Part shown: piece by piece, positions 1 through 6,507 of the stretch
Position numbering within the stretch: position 1 is the first letter of the stretch
Layout: the number at the start of each line of letters is the position of its first letter
NCBI GenBank assembly: GCA_913046125.1
Contig: CAJWRL010000037.1
Span: 1 to 8,057 of the forward strand
Direction of reading: 5' to 3'
Source of the DNA: an uncultured Gammaproteobacteria bacterium
GTDB taxonomy: Bacteria; Pseudomonadota; Gammaproteobacteria; GCA-002705445; GCA-002716945
DNA: 8,057 nucleotides
Made by a program: the position numbers and the translations under genes
Notes under the pieces: model-generated
Database searches by the model: none
What the model was told of the DNA's origin: nothing
What the model saw: only the letters and a program-made list of their open reading frames with translations

Positions 1-1313
1 AGCAAATTAAGTGGATTCGCGAGGCGAGCGCAAACATCGGTAAGCCGGTCGCTATTTTACAAGACCTTCAGGGGCCTAAGATCCGTTTGGGCGCATTAAA
101 AGATAACCATTTCGAAGTAAATAAGGGTGATGAAATTATTCTTGACAATGCGGTAACCGAACATGACGGTTCAGCAGCGCTCCCGGTTCAATATAACTTG
201 GCTGAAAAAGTACAAGTAGGCGAGCCAATCTATATCTTCGACGGAAAAGTACGTACAACGGTTGTTGCGATACCTTCAGAAACGGCGATTCAATTACGAG
301 TTGAGAACGACGGTATTCTCATGAGTAAGAAAGGTATTAATCTCCCTGATACCGATTTTGGCGGCGATATCCTTACCCCCAAAGACCTTCGTGATATTGA
401 ATACGGATTTACGCAAGATATCGACTATGTTGCGCTTAGTTTTGTACAAAGCCCAGACGATATTCACAACCTCCGTCAGATTCTTGTTGCTGGCGGCTCG
501 AATGCGCAAATTATTGCCAAAATTGAAACCAAGGCAGCAATAAAAGACGAGGTAATGGAACAAATCGTTAAGGCAACCGACGGTATTATGGTGGCGCGTG
601 GTGATCTTGCGGTCGAGGCTGGCGCTGAGATAGTTCCTATTGTTCAGCGAAAACTCCTTGCTTTGTGCCGTAGGCATGGAAAATTGAGCATTGTAGCTAC
701 ACAAATGATGGAATCGATGATAATTAACAGAGTCCCTACACGTGCAGAAGTTTTTGATGTAGCTAATGCTGTAACATCTGGTGTAGATGCGATTATGTTT
801 TCGGCTGAAACAGCCATCGGTAAGCACCCATCTGAAGTTATAAGTGAAGCTAGTAGAATTTGTATAGAATCAGAGGGAGCATATGTACGACCATTATCTG
901 TAGACCGAGTAGTGCCAAAAACACTTCCTGTTGATCAAGTAATAGCGTTATCTGCTGTATATAGCGCTAAACTAACTAAAGTTGTGGCAATAGCTGCGTT
1001 GACAGAAACAGGTTCAACAGCATTATGGATGTCCAGAGTTCAATCAAACATACCTATTTATGCTATGACACAAAATAATAAGACAAGTAGAAGAATCTGT
1101 CTTTACAAAGGCGTTCAATCAATCAAGCTTGATAAACTTGAGGAGAATCATGCTCAAGCCAACATGCAAGTTATTTCACTGATGAGAAAGATTGGTACTG
1201 TCAAAAAAGGTGATTTGGTAATTATAACTAAAGGAGACCTACTTGGAACGAGTGGAGGTACGAATGCAATGAAAGTCGTCGAAGTCGGAAATATGATTGA
1301 GGTAAATGATTAA
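1..1313 (+). CDS. pyk: Pyruvate kinase, 5'-truncated by window edge
   Basis: Converts phosphoenolpyruvate and ADP to pyruvate and ATP in the cytoplasm, the last step of glycolysis. The reading frame is already open at base 3, so the true start lies upstream; 436 codons are visible and roughly 40-50 N-terminal residues are missing relative to the usual 470-480. Visible motifs in order are DLQGPKIR (start of the substrate/B-domain region), DYVALSFVQ, AKIET with the catalytic lysine, MVARGDLAVE (usually ARGDLGVE), ATQMMESM, PTRAEVFDVANAV, FSAETAIGKHP, and a C-terminal regulatory-type domain ending in GDLVIITKGD and GGTNAMKVVEVG. The TTG at 87 is an internal leucine, not a start. Base composition is about 45% GC up to 720 and about 38% after it, with a matching shift in arginine and glycine codons, although the protein motifs remain continuous. 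The aldolase gene follows after 11 nt, so the two are probably co-transcribed. Family assignment is very secure. Confidence 0.96.
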   Translation, partial: QIKWIREASANIGKPVAILQDLQGPKIRLGALKDNHFEVNKGDEIILDNAVTEHDGSAALPVQYNLAEKVQVGEPIYIFDGKVRTTVVAIPSETAIQLRVENDGILMSKKGINLPDTDFGGDILTPKDLRDIEYGFTQDIDYVALSFVQSPDDIHNLRQILVAGGSNAQIIAKIETKAAIKDEVMEQIVKATDGIMVARGDLAVEAGAEIVPIVQRKLLALCRRHGKLSIVATQMMESMIINRVPTRAEVFDVANAVTSGVDAIMFSAETAIGKHPSEVISEASRICIESEGAYVRPLSVDRVVPKTLPVDQVIALSAVYSAKLTKVVAIAALTETGSTALWMSRVQSNIPIYAMTQNNKTSRRICLYKGVQSIKLDKLEENHAQANMQVISLMRKIGTVKKGDLVIITKGDLLGTSGGTNAMKVVEVGNMIEVND

Positions 1314-1317
1314 GGAG
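1312..1317 (+). promoter_or_regulatory. Shine-Dalgarno for class I aldolase
   Basis: AAGGAG overlaps the pyk stop codon TAA (1311-1313) and lies 7 nt before the ATG at 1325. The position supports the aldolase start and suggests translation of the downstream gene follows directly from pyk. It is one of the few strong ribosome-binding sites in the window. Confidence 0.8.
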
Positions 1318-1324
1318 AAGTCAA

Positions 1325-2320
1325 ATGGAGAAGAGTATATTAGTTGAAATTGCAAATAAAATGATGATGAGGCCAAAAGGTATTTTAGCAATGGATGAGA
1401 GTAGCCCTACAATTGCAAAGCGCCTTGCCTCTATCAATGTTGATAATAGTGAGGAAAACAGAAGACGTTATAGAGAACTCATCGTCACTGCTCCGAATCT
1501 ATCAGATTATATAAGTGGGGCTATCCTCTTTGAGGAGACATTTGACCAAAAGATGAACGACGGTACTTTATTTAGAGACTATCTCGCCAGTATTGGAATA
1601 TTGCCAGGTATTAAAGTTGACAAAGGAGCAAAAGATTTATCTTGTCATCCTAATGAGAAAATTACAGAGGGTTTGGACGGCCTTAGAGAAAGATTGGCAG
1701 CATACTATGAGAATGGAGCAAAATTTTGTAAATGGAGAGCGGTGATAACTATAGCCAATAATATTCCCTCAGATGCATGTATTGAATCAAATATGAATGC
1801 TCTTGCGAGGTACGCATCTCTGTGTCAAGAAAATAACTTAGTACCAATTGTTGAGCCGGAAGTATTAATTAATGGCACACATAGTATCGATGATTGCGAT
1901 AAAGTCACAAGAAAATCATTAAGCTCTCTTTTCAGTCATCTAAAAATGTTTAACGTATATTTGCCTGGGACAGTGTTGAAACCAAGTATGGTAATATCAG
2001 GTCAGGAGAATGACTCAAGAGCTTCGTACGAGGAAGTTGCCTCTAAAACTATTGCATGCCTTAAAGATTTTGTGCCTAATGACACCGCAGGCATTGCATT
2101 TTTATCTGGTGGTCAAACTGATCTCGAGGCAGAATCACATTTAAACATAATGAATCAGTCAAGTGATCTTCCCTGGAGAGTAACTTTTTCTTATGCGAGA
2201 GCTATTCAAGCTGCTGCATTAGCAGCATGGCAAGGAAAAGATGAAAATCTAGAATCCTCACAGAGCATACTTATTGAAAGAGCGCAGAGATGTTCCAATT
2301 CATCTGTTGGAAAGCTTTAG
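1325..2320 (+). CDS. fba: Class I fructose-bisphosphate aldolase (eukaryotic-type)
   Basis: Cleaves fructose-1,6-bisphosphate to dihydroxyacetone phosphate and glyceraldehyde-3-phosphate, or runs in reverse for gluconeogenesis, by a metal-independent Schiff-base mechanism. The 331-residue protein follows the animal/plant aldolase pattern throughout: KGILAMDES with Asp24, EENRRRYRELI, GAILFEET, GIKVDKG, GLDGL.ER, FCKWRAV with Lys136, ALARYASLCQ, PIVEPEVL, the Schiff-base lysine Lys219 in GTVLKPSMV, FLSGGQ, and TFSYARAIQAAAL. It is shorter than rabbit aldolase (about 364), mainly at both ends, and lacks that enzyme's C-terminal tyrosine tail. It resembles neither the class II zinc enzymes nor the short DhnA-type class I enzymes. 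It sits 11 nt after pyk with a strong Shine-Dalgarno, implying one glycolytic operon. Its last 21 bases overlap the end of the convergent bioD. Arginine is mostly AGA, unlike the first half of pyk. Confidence 0.95.
   Translation: MEKSILVEIANKMMMRPKGILAMDESSPTIAKRLASINVDNSEENRRRYRELIVTAPNLSDYISGAILFEETFDQKMNDGTLFRDYLASIGILPGIKVDKGAKDLSCHPNEKITEGLDGLRERLAAYYENGAKFCKWRAVITIANNIPSDACIESNMNALARYASLCQENNLVPIVEPEVLINGTHSIDDCDKVTRKSLSSLFSHLKMFNVYLPGTVLKPSMVISGQENDSRASYEEVASKTIACLKDFVPNDTAGIAFLSGGQTDLEAESHLNIMNQSSDLPWRVTFSYARAIQAAALAAWQGKDENLESSQSILIERAQRCSNSSVGKL
2300..2320. other. Convergent 3' overlap of fba and bioD
   Basis: The aldolase stop (TAG, 2318-2320) lies inside bioD, and the bioD stop (TGA on the minus strand, 2300-2302) lies inside the aldolase gene. 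The last codons of both proteins therefore share 21 bp. There is no untranslated space for a conventional bidirectional terminator between the operons, and I see no hairpin followed by a T-tract on either strand here. Confidence 0.9.
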
Positions 2321-2959
2321 TAAAGAAGATACTTTCCTGAATATGTCTTTCATAGACGAGATTCCGCTGTAATTAATAACTGGTAGCTTTGTATATTTTC
2401 TAATTTCTGTCAGGTTGTCCATGTTGTTCTTTTTGCTTGTATTTAGGATGATTAAATCTAGGTTAGTTTTATACTTTTGAAAAGCATAAATGTTCGCTAT
2501 TGTGCTACTAATGCATCCAAGTTCATCCTTAACAACTAAAATATTAAATGATTTGATTAATCTCATCATATCAATGTTAAGACCATCAAGTGCTAGTGGC
2601 GAAAATGCTCCCCCTGCACCCTCTACTAGAATAAACGAAGATTTGGCAAGTTCATGGAATTTTTTGAGATAATTTTTAAGATAAATCCTCTTACCTTTCC
2701 TTTTAATTGCTAAATATGGTGATATTGGCTCTATAAACCTATATGGATTTATATCGTCGAGTGAAAGTTTTTTATTTAGTGCTTGAAAATATTTTGATGA
2801 ATCTGAAGGGATTAAAAGTTTGTTTTTTCTTTTACATCCTGTTTCTATTGGTTTGAAAGCAATAAAACCAAATTTGGATAGTTCTTTAATTAACCTAACA
2901 CCTATATATGTCTTACCAACATCAGTATTTGTGCCAGTAATAAATATATGTTTACTCAT
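2300..2959 (-). CDS. bioD: ATP-dependent dethiobiotin synthetase
   Basis: Closes the ureido ring of 7,8-diaminopelargonic acid with CO2 and ATP to make dethiobiotin, the penultimate step of biotin synthesis, in the cytoplasm. The 219-residue protein has the family P-loop GTNTDVGKT with Lys16 and Thr17, the substrate-binding lysine Lys36 in KPIETG, the INPYRFIEPISP segment, Glu113 in VEGAGG, and the LGCI segment after the fourth strand. A start 21 bases upstream (2980) is possible, but the ATG at 2959 is preferred because family members begin just before the first beta strand; it overlaps the end of purC by 8 nt. No clear Shine-Dalgarno is visible, so translation is probably coupled to purC. 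Sampled stretches are about 28% GC, the most AT-rich gene here. No other bio gene is in the window, so it is separated from the rest of its pathway. Confidence 0.93.
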   Translation of the reverse strand: MSKHIFITGTNTDVGKTYIGVRLIKELSKFGFIAFKPIETGCKRKNKLLIPSDSSKYFQALNKKLSLDDINPYRFIEPISPYLAIKRKGKRIYLKNYLKKFHELAKSSFILVEGAGGAFSPLALDGLNIDMMRLIKSFNILVVKDELGCISSTIANIYAFQKYKTNLDLIILNTSKKNNMDNLTEIRKYTKLPVINYSGISSMKDIFRKVSSLLKLSNR

Positions 2960-3809
2960 CTGTAAGCATTCCAAATACATCTGAGTATCTGGAAATAATA
3001 CTTTCTTTTACTTTATCAGGAATTGAAATCTGATCATTATCCCACTTAATGCTTTTTAGATAATCTCTAAAATATTGTTTATCAAAGTAATTTACGTTTT
3101 TTTGTTTCAAGTCATTGGTCAAACAATACCGTGAACAGTCTGGTGTAAATATTTCATCAATTAAAATGATTTTTTTATTTTGGTCGTATCCGAATTCAAA
3201 TTTGGTATCTATTAATGTCAGGCCTTTTGACAAGGCATGTTCATGTGCATAATCATACAATTCAAAACTTTTATTCTTAATATACTCTGCGGCATCTCTT
3301 CCAATAATTTGGTACATTTCTGACAATGATATATTTTGGTCTTTGTCTCCAACGGCTGCTTTCGTTGATGGTGTAAATATCGGTAAATCGAATTTGTCAT
3401 TTAGTTGCATATTTTCTTTTATATCAATATCACCTATCATTCCACTCTCAAGATATTCTTTGTACGCTGAGCCAGAAATATAACCCCTAACAATAGCCTC
3501 TATTCTTATTGGCTTGCACTTTTTTACCAAGATGCACCTTTCGTGTGAATTCGGTACTAGCTGTTCTAATTCATTACTGTCAATCATATGATTATCAATA
3601 ATGTGTCCAGTTTTTTTAAACCAGTATTTTGATATCTTTGTTAAAAGCGCACCTTTTTCAGGAAGTTCGTCTTCGAAAACAAAATCATATGCAGATATTT
3701 TATTAGACGTTTTGAGTATCAGTTGATCATTGTTGTAGTTGTATGCTTCTCTTATCTTCCCAGAGAATACAGGTTTATTCTCCAGGAAGTATTCGTCTAT
3801 TAGCGTCAT
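2952..3809 (-). CDS. purC: Phosphoribosylaminoimidazole-succinocarboxamide synthase
   Basis: SAICAR synthase joins CAIR and aspartate using ATP, in de novo purine synthesis. At 285 residues it is the longer form of the family (E. coli is about 237). Motifs in order are GKIREAY (residues 17-23, the nucleotide-binding loop, usually GKVRD.Y), IVRGYISGSAYKEY (from 107), the FTPSTKA segment (145-151), DTKFEFG (201-207) and IDEIFTPDCSRYC (217-229). In the last motif Cys225 and Cys229 replace the usual serine and an aromatic residue (commonly tryptophan). In the segment after FTPSTKA, DKDQNIS has lysine where histidine is common. These differences look like lineage divergence, as all surrounding motifs are intact. 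Its ATG lies 3 nt after the pseudoazurin stop and lacks an obvious Shine-Dalgarno; it overlaps bioD by 8 nt. It is therefore almost certainly transcribed from the pseudoazurin promoter or from one inside that gene. Confidence 0.95.
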   Translation of the reverse strand: MTLIDEYFLENKPVFSGKIREAYNYNNDQLILKTSNKISAYDFVFEDELPEKGALLTKISKYWFKKTGHIIDNHMIDSNELEQLVPNSHERCILVKKCKPIRIEAIVRGYISGSAYKEYLESGMIGDIDIKENMQLNDKFDLPIFTPSTKAAVGDKDQNISLSEMYQIIGRDAAEYIKNKSFELYDYAHEHALSKGLTLIDTKFEFGYDQNKKIILIDEIFTPDCSRYCLTNDLKQKNVNYFDKQYFRDYLKSIKWDNDQISIPDKVKESIISRYSDVFGMLTDE

Positions 3810-3812
3810 TAA

Positions 3813-4262
3813 TTATTTTAATTGATTTATATAGCTAGTAAATCTCTCTTTGTTTGTAGCAAACTTCTTCTCCTCCGCAGCCGCGAAATCAGATGATGCT
3901 CCAAGATTAGCTAAGTTATCACCAACAGCAATGATCCCTATCATGCCAAGAATGTAGTGAGGAGTACACTTATAGCCATAGACGCCCTCTTTAGTGAATG
4001 TTATTTTCAATTCTTCATTGATTTTACCATTCCATTCTAAACCAGCATCTGGTGTCATTTCTGCTATCGAAGCAGTATTGTGCCCAGGATTTGTAGCTTT
4101 CCAAGTCACACTATCTCCAGGTGCTATTTTAAGAACTGCAGGTTTAAAAACCATCATCTCACCATTTGAGGAACTGAGCATCTCAACAGTATGATCTGCT
4201 GCCATGACAGGAGTAGCCATAACAAACATTATTGTTAGTAGTATTTTTTTCATAATTTCCAT
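3813..4262 (-). CDS. Pseudoazurin, periplasmic type I copper protein
   Basis: A small blue-copper electron carrier of the periplasm; in denitrifiers the family feeds copper nitrite reductase or nitrous-oxide reductase, and it can also shuttle electrons from other periplasmic dehydrogenases. The 149-residue precursor has a Sec signal peptide (two lysines, hydrophobic stretch, then PVMA before ADHT). With cleavage after Ala21, the copper ligands His61, Cys99, His102 and Met107 become mature His40, Cys78, His81 and Met86, exactly the classical pseudoazurin numbering. YGYKCTPHYILGM, VGDNLANL and KINE also match the family, as does the C-terminal helical tail. The ATG at 4262 is chosen because AAGGA lies 6 nt upstream; the ATG at 4253 (starting MKK) would give a more typical signal peptide but has a weaker site. 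It is the first gene of a tight minus-strand group with purC and bioD. No partner oxidase or reductase is present, so its physiological partner is unknown. Confidence 0.94.
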   Translation of the reverse strand: MEIMKKILLTIMFVMATPVMAADHTVEMLSSSNGEMMVFKPAVLKIAPGDSVTWKATNPGHNTASIAEMTPDAGLEWNGKINEELKITFTKEGVYGYKCTPHYILGMIGIIAVGDNLANLGASSDFAAAEEKKFATNKERFTSYINQLK

Positions 4263-4268
4263 AATTTA

Positions 4269-4273
4269 TCCTT
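4269..4273 (-). promoter_or_regulatory. Shine-Dalgarno deciding the pseudoazurin start
   Basis: On the minus strand AAGGA is followed by 6 nt and then the ATG at 4262. The alternative ATG at 4253 is 15 nt from it and has only a weak GGA nearby. This favours a start that adds three residues before the MKK of the signal peptide. Confidence 0.65.
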
Positions 4274-4283
4274 ATAAATCCAT

Positions 4284-4312
4284 ATTCAATTAATTCCAAT
4301 AGTTTATCACAA
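4284..4312 (-). promoter_or_regulatory. Candidate promoter for pseudoazurin-purC-bioD
   Basis: Read on the minus strand, TTGTGA (4307-4312, four of six matches to the sigma-70 -35 box) is followed by 17 nt and TTGAAT (4284-4289, four of six to the -10 box). Transcription would begin near 4277 and give a leader of about 15 nt that still holds the Shine-Dalgarno. A second possible -10, TATAAG (4271-4276), overlaps the Shine-Dalgarno and would remove it from the transcript, so it is less likely. In AT-rich DNA such matches occur by chance, so the assignment is tentative. Confidence 0.3.
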
Positions 4313-4320
4313 AAAATAAA

Positions 4321-4349
4321 TTTAATTCATTGTGCGAATGACTTATACT
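4321..4349 (+). promoter_or_regulatory. Candidate promoter for rpe-trpEGD
   Basis: TATACT (4344-4349) matches five of six bases of the sigma-70 -10 box. A weak -35, TTTAAT (4321-4326, three of six), lies 17 nt upstream. The predicted transcript would start near 4356 and have a leader of about 16 nt, too short for an attenuator or riboswitch. The spacer contains an inverted repeat (4325-4341) that could be a regulator site. As the only sizeable gap upstream of rpe, this region must hold the operon promoter, even if the exact boxes differ. Confidence 0.4.
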
Positions 4350-4379
4350 GACCTGGAAAAGTGTTTGATTCATGAATGA
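4325..4379. repeat. Paired ATTCAT/GAATGA sites in divergent promoter
   Basis: ATTCAT and GAATGA occur as a pair twice. The first pair is separated by TGTGC (4325-4330 and 4336-4341), inside the spacer of the candidate rpe promoter, and includes the perfect inverted repeat TCATT-N5-AATGA. The second pair is directly abutted (4368-4379), forming the perfect 10-bp palindrome ATTCATGAAT across the rpe start codon. The two copies begin 43 bp apart. They could be operator half-sites or chance in AT-rich DNA; I recognise no known regulator consensus. Confidence 0.3.
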
Positions 4380-5040
4380 TTATATTATAGCCCCATCTAT
4401 TCTATCAGCAGACTTTGCAAATTTAGGCAAGGATGTTTCTGAGGTTATTGACGCAGGCGCAGATTTTATTCATTTTGATGTCATGGACAATCACTATGTC
4501 CCAAATCTCACAGTTGGTCCTATGGTTTGTAAATCTCTCCGCGATTATGGTATCAATGCCACTATAGATGTGCATCTTATGATCAGCCCTGTCGATGAGA
4601 TAATACCTGACTTCGCCAAAGCAGGAGCTAATTACATTACATTTCATCCTGAGGCTACTAAGCATGTTGATCGAACGATCAAACTTATCAAAGATCATGG
4701 TTGTCAACCTGGAGTAGTTCTTAACCCTGCTACTAATGCTTCAATCCTTGAATACTGTTTGGATCAAATAGATATGGTTTTGTTGATGTCTGTTAATCCT
4801 GGATTTGCAGGTCAGAAATTTATTGAGTCTACATATGACAAAATCATTGAGGTGAGAGAAATGATTGATGCTGTCAATCCTTCAATAAGGCTTGAGGTAG
4901 ACGGCGGCTTAAATCTTGAGAATATAGGGAAAGCTGCTAGATCCGGAGCAGACACTTTTGTTGCAGGCTCTGCAATATTTAATTCAGAGAATTACAAAAA
5001 AACAATTTCTCAGATGAGAGAAATCATATCAAAATCATAA
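4372..5040 (+). CDS. rpe: Ribulose-phosphate 3-epimerase
   Basis: Interconverts ribulose-5-phosphate and xylulose-5-phosphate in the pentose-phosphate pathway (and in Calvin or ribulose-monophosphate cycles where present). The 222-residue TIM barrel has the usual family length. Visible are APSILSADF (residues 7-15) with the active-site serine, [17 protein letters not shown] (34-50) with metal ligands His34 and Asp36, DVHLM with His68, [12 protein letters not shown] (139-150), and the catalytic Asp177 in EVDGG. All essential residues are present. The ATG at 4372 is the first plausible start; the site upstream (GGAAAAG) is weak and distant. It follows the 109-nt divergent promoter region and precedes trpE by 9 nt, making it the first gene of the operon. 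In many beta- and gammaproteobacteria a phosphoglycolate phosphatase gene (gph) lies between rpe and trpE; it is absent here. Confidence 0.96.
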   Translation: MNDYIIAPSILSADFANLGKDVSEVIDAGADFIHFDVMDNHYVPNLTVGPMVCKSLRDYGINATIDVHLMISPVDEIIPDFAKAGANYITFHPEATKHVDRTIKLIKDHGCQPGVVLNPATNASILEYCLDQIDMVLLMSVNPGFAGQKFIESTYDKIIEVREMIDAVNPSIRLEVDGGLNLENIGKAARSGADTFVAGSAIFNSENYKKTISQMREIISKS

Positions 5041-5049
5041 TTAATATTA

Positions 5050-6507
5050 ATGGAATTTAATGAGTTTTTAAAAAAGGCCAGTGAAGGCTATAACTTAATA
5101 CCTATTATCAAGGAGATAGAATCTTTTGATACAGAAGCGATAGATATTTACTCTAATCACTTTGATAAAAAGAAGTCATTTTTTTTTGAATCACTCGAGG
5201 GCGATAAAAATTGGAGTAGGTATACAATAATTGGTTGCTCTTCTGGTGATTTTATAGAAATCTATGACAATGAAATCCATAGATTTTCTAATTTTTCGTG
5301 TGAAGAAAAAATTCAACACCCAAATCCCATAGAATGGCTTGAAGAATGTTTCAATGCATTTAAAGCGTTTATTCCCAGCAACCTTCCCTCATTTTCAGGA
5401 GGATTTGTGGGACATTTCTCATTCGAGTCCGTCTGCTTTTTTGAAGATACTATCAAAAGAAAGGAACAGGCAAATGACATAAATGCACCAGACATATCAT
5501 TAATTATTTGTAAAGATTTTATAGTTTTTGATAAGACTAGTAACAAAGTTTTTATTGTTGTTTTCTCTGATAACTCAAAGAGAGGATATGATGCTAGCAA
5601 GGAAAAGGTGAATAATTATGAAAAACTTCTTATTACCGATTTAAATCCAAATAATCATGCTAAGTCAGCACAAAAAACTATAGTTAAATATGACTTTGAA
5701 AGGGACGATTTCATATCTGCCGTAAAAAAAATAAAGAAGTATATATCCTCTGGGGATGTAATGCAGGTCGTTCTTTCTCAGCGGATGATGATAGATTTTC
5801 AGGAGAAACCAATTAATTTCTATAGAGAGCTCCGACAAATAAACCCGTCACCTTATATGTACTATCTAAACATGGGTGACTATACGGTCGTTGGTTCATC
5901 GCCCGAGATCTTGGTTAGACTCGAAGATAAAAAGGTAACTGTGCGTCCCATTGCAGGCACAAGACCAAGAGGTGATAGCAAGGAATCTGATGATAATTAT
6001 GAAATTGATTTACTTAAAGATAATAAAGAGCTTGCCGAGCATTTAATGTTAATTGATCTAGGAAGAAATGATATCGGCAGAATTTGTGAGACTGGAAGTA
6101 TAAAATTGACAGATCAAATGATCATTGAGAGATACTCGCATGTTATGCACATGGTTTCTAACGTAGAGGGCTTTATAAAGCCTGGTAGTTCTTTTTTCGA
6201 CGTTTTGAGAGCAACTTTCCCAGCTGGGACTGTATCTGGTGCACCTAAGATAAGAGCCCTTCAAATCATCTTTGAACTTGAAAACATTACAAGAGGTATT
6301 TATGCTGGTGCAATAGGTTATCTGGGATGGAATGGTAACATGGATACTGCTATAGCTATTAGGACCTGTGTGATCAAGTCAAATAAACTGTACATTCAAT
6401 GTGGTGCTGGAATAGTATTCGACTCCATTCCAGAGTCAGAATGGGATGAAACTATCAACAAGGGTAAAGCCATCATAAAAGCAGTTGAGAAACTAAGGAG
6501 CAGCTAA
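5050..6507 (+). CDS. trpE: Anthranilate synthase component I
   Basis: Makes anthranilate from chorismate using ammonia delivered by TrpG, the committed step of tryptophan synthesis. The 485-residue protein has the N-terminal tryptophan-binding segment FFFESLEG (Ser48, equivalent to the LLES feedback site) followed by SRYTIIG. The chorismate-binding domain carries RPIAGTRPRG (299-308), LIDLGRNDIGRI, HMVSNVEG, TFPAGTVSGAPKIRAL (from 389), RGIYAGAIGYLGWNG and GAGIVFDSIPESEWDE (452-467), so catalytic and metal-binding residues appear complete. TrpE is favoured over the paralogous PabB by the LES feedback site and the neighbouring trpG and trpD. The start lies 9 nt after rpe with no Shine-Dalgarno, so expression likely depends on upstream translation. 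Feedback by tryptophan is probable; an attenuator directly before it is excluded by lack of space. Its TAA shares one base with the trpG ATG. Confidence 0.96.
   Translation: MEFNEFLKKASEGYNLIPIIKEIESFDTEAIDIYSNHFDKKKSFFFESLEGDKNWSRYTIIGCSSGDFIEIYDNEIHRFSNFSCEEKIQHPNPIEWLEECFNAFKAFIPSNLPSFSGGFVGHFSFESVCFFEDTIKRKEQANDINAPDISLIICKDFIVFDKTSNKVFIVVFSDNSKRGYDASKEKVNNYEKLLITDLNPNNHAKSAQKTIVKYDFERDDFISAVKKIKKYISSGDVMQVVLSQRMMIDFQEKPINFYRELRQINPSPYMYYLNMGDYTVVGSSPEILVRLEDKKVTVRPIAGTRPRGDSKESDDNYEIDLLKDNKELAEHLMLIDLGRNDIGRICETGSIKLTDQMIIERYSHVMHMVSNVEGFIKPGSSFFDVLRATFPAGTVSGAPKIRALQIIFELENITRGIYAGAIGYLGWNGNMDTAIAIRTCVIKSNKLYIQCGAGIVFDSIPESEWDETINKGKAIIKAVEKLRSS
6495..6500 (+). promoter_or_regulatory. 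Shine-Dalgarno for trpG inside trpE
   Basis: AAGGAG in the last codons of trpE lies 6 nt before the trpG ATG at 6507, which overlaps the trpE stop in the sequence TAATG. Strong site plus stop-start overlap indicates translational coupling, as expected for subunits needed in equal amounts. Confidence 0.8.

Larger units (their letters stand above)
4263..4371. other. Divergent intergenic region, sole sizeable gap
   Basis: This 109-bp AT-rich gap separates the pseudoazurin start from the rpe start and must hold the promoters of both divergent operons. It contains the candidate -35/-10 boxes on each strand, the pseudoazurin Shine-Dalgarno and the ATTCAT/GAATGA pairs. I see no structured leader or small ORF in it. 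It is the only non-coding stretch longer than 11 nt in the window. Confidence 0.85.

Noticed and set aside
87..89. TTG as a pyk start codon
   Set aside because: The frame continues upstream to base 3 through DLQGPKIR, a core pyruvate kinase motif, so the gene is cut by the window edge.
294..827. Minus-strand open frame of 177 codons opposite pyk
   Set aside because: Lies wholly antisense to a clearly conserved enzyme, and its translation resembles no family I know.
2309..2337. Inverted repeat GGAAAG / CTTTCC spanning the fba stop codon, possible terminator
   Set aside because: Six-base stem with a 17-nt loop, AT-rich, and no T-tract following on either strand; it also lies inside bioD coding sequence.
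2960..2980. Upstream bioD start adding seven residues
   Set aside because: Would deepen the purC overlap to 29 nt and extend past the usual N-terminus; the ATG at 2959 directly precedes the first beta strand.
4368..4377. FNR-like site TTGAT near the rpe start
   Set aside because: The second half does not match ATCAA, so the consensus is not met.
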